Source: Candidatus Niyogibacteria bacterium CG10_big_fil_rev_8_21_14_0_10_42_19 (GTDB taxonomy: Bacteria; Patescibacteriota; Minisyncoccia; 1-14-0-10-42-19). Taken from it: a DNA stretch of 6,468 nucleotides. The stretch lies in NCBI GenBank assembly GCA_002774705.1, contig PFCN01000026.1, positions 642 to 7,109 on the forward strand, given 5' to 3'. The position numbers and the translations under genes are program-made. This document shows positions 5,379 to 6,468 of this stretch, one piece after another (positions within the stretch are counted from its first letter, which is position 1; each line of letters starts with the position of its first letter). The notes under the pieces are model-generated. The model did not search any database. It was given only the letters and a program-made list of their open reading frames with translations, and had not been told where the DNA came from.

Positions 5379-6468
5379 CTAGCCGCACCCGCAGATTCCC
5401 GTGCCAATTCCTCCGGAACCGATAAACGGATCCCAAATGGCATTTGGATAAGATTCACAGGCACCATTAAGGCACCCAAACGGGACGTTGCAATCAGCGC
5501 CGTACGGCCCGCAATCCTCAAAATATTCACAACCCTCACTGCAAAATAACCCGCAATTGCAACAAAATGACCAGCCATTAAACCCTATTGGGGATCCTGT
5601 TGGGGATAAATCTTTCCAGCACTCCGGAGACGTTACCCAGTTTCCCGAGGACGAATAGGCCATAGCGTTTTTGGATAGAAAAATCTTAAAAGTGGTTTTT
5701 AATACGTTATAGAAACCGAATCTTTCCGCGAAAGACAAAAAGACCAATATTTTACTCGGGTTCCCTTCATCGGAACTTATTGTTTTATATTTTTTAACCG
5801 GAGATTTTAATAGGGATATTCCCTGAATATGTTCTTGTTTGACTCTTTCGACCTCCATCTCTCTGAAAACGCGGTAATCGGTATTTAAATATATTACGGC
5901 GCGGTTGTAATCTTCCGGACTTATATAACCCTGCGACATAAGATATTCAACACCCTTTAGCTGTGTGTTTATTATATTATCGTCAGAATCAAGTGGTAGG
6001 CGACCTTCTTCTTTTAAGAACCCGACAGATATAAGATGATCTTGGGTATATGATATTGCGTTAATATATTCCGGAGGGTTTACCGCGTTAAATATTTCTT
6101 CGTCGGTTAACAAAACTTCCGGAGGAATTGTCCTGGGTGTGGGTTGTAGGGGTATGGTATTACCGTAGATATCTTGTATTGATGAACCCACCTCGTAAGA
6201 TTCCGCTCCTTCTTTAGGCACAGGCGCGCTGTTTTGATGATAAGAATTCAAAAAGTCCGCCAAGCTTTCTTTTTTAGGCGCGGCGGGATCTTTTATGTTT
6301 GATCCTTCATATGATGTATTTTGGTTTGCGGGCGCATTTATTTTTGTTTGCTGGAAAAGGTAGCTTTTGAAGGGAGCCAGGATGTCGTTGAATTGTTCTT
6401 TCAACGAAGATTCGGAAATACTATTTTCATTTTCGGCAGACGAGCCGAGATAGGCGGGTTCGGGTATT
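5379..6468 (-). CDS. Partial protein of unknown family with cysteine-rich C-terminus
   Basis: The frame is open from its stop (TAG, 5381-5379) to the right window edge, giving 362 residues without an N-terminus. A TTG at 6404 is the first usual start codon inside, but in-frame sequence above it (ending SISESS) looks coding, so the gene most likely begins outside. In order: a polar Asn/Ser/Pro/Glu-rich, probably disordered region (window residues 1 to about 110); a helical, charged middle containing PPEYINAIS, EYLMSQGYISPEDYNRAV and FREMEVERVKQEH; a short hydrophobic segment (ILVFLSFAERFGFYNVL); then about 85 residues starting at GNWVTSPECW with 12 cysteines, including FCCNCGLFC and the end GICGCG. 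No clear membrane helix lies in the visible part, and a signal peptide would be off the edge. The cysteines could form disulfides outside the cell or bind metal. I do not recognise the family. It is convergent with the secreted-protein gene. Confidence 0.8.
   Translation of the reverse strand, partial: IPEPAYLGSSAENENSISESSLKEQFNDILAPFKSYLFQQTKINAPANQNTSYEGSNIKDPAAPKKESLADFLNSYHQNSAPVPKEGAESYEVGSSIQDIYGNTIPLQPTPRTIPPEVLLTDEEIFNAVNPPEYINAISYTQDHLISVGFLKEEGRLPLDSDDNIINTQLKGVEYLMSQGYISPEDYNRAVIYLNTDYRVFREMEVERVKQEHIQGISLLKSPVKKYKTISSDEGNPSKILVFLSFAERFGFYNVLKTTFKIFLSKNAMAYSSSGNWVTSPECWKDLSPTGSPIGFNGWSFCCNCGLFCSEGCEYFEDCGPYGADCNVPFGCLNGACESYPNAIWDPFIGSGGIGTGICGCG

Noticed and set aside
168..6404. 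Other open frames of 60-140 codons overlapping the main genes
   Set aside because: They lie on the opposite strand or in another frame of well-supported genes, have no family motifs, and have low-quality compositions typical of shadow frames.
1..6468. CRISPR array, mobile element, toxin-antitoxin or phage module
   Set aside because: No regularly spaced direct repeats, transposase, integrase or paired small genes were seen. All large open frames are accounted for by the five genes listed.

Overview
This window looks like ordinary chromosome from an uncultivated bacterium, most likely of the Candidate Phyla Radiation (Patescibacteria, Parcubacteria-like). This is inferred from the style of the LysM/M23 peptidase and its C-terminal motifs, a UvrD-type helicase with a short C-terminus, poor Shine-Dalgarno usage, and proteins of no recognisable family. 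No database search was possible, so the lineage is a working guess. The standard genetic code fits every gene.

Layout, left to right. Positions 1-120 hold no complete gene, only small palindromes and possibly the tail of something off the edge. An 18-bp perfect hairpin with T-runs on both strands (120-161) is a bidirectional terminator. A minus-strand gene (179-1099, with an open frame continuing to 1330) encodes an envelope-bound cell-wall peptidase with two LysM domains and an M23 (LytM) domain. Its coding sequence clearly continues upstream of the only usual start codon, into a membrane helix, and then meets a stop without any ATG, GTG or TTG. A divergent spacer of about 460 nt (1331-1794) has no convincing gene but contains a succession of good inverted repeats.

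Three plus-strand genes follow: a UvrD/PcrA-type superfamily 1 helicase (1846-3780), the 16S rRNA dimethyladenosine transferase rsmA/ksgA (3882-4757), and a small Sec-exported protein of unknown function (4836-5282). Both gaps between these genes can fold. The first can form a 17-bp RNA stem that includes the start of rsmA. The second can form a compact three-way junction just before the only strong ribosome binding site in the window.

A second bidirectional terminator (5316-5345) separates this set from a convergent minus-strand gene (5379 to the window edge). That gene encodes a protein of unknown family, incomplete at its N-terminus, with a low-complexity Pro/Ser/Asn-rich front part and a strongly cysteine-rich tail.

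The genes are not an obvious pathway. The helicase (DNA repair) and RsmA (ribosome maturation) are housekeeping functions, while the M23 peptidase and the signal-peptide protein act at or outside the membrane. I see no CRISPR, transposase, phage or toxin-antitoxin signature. The most interesting material is the RNA-level structure in the three spacers, the missing start of the peptidase gene, and the cysteine-rich protein.
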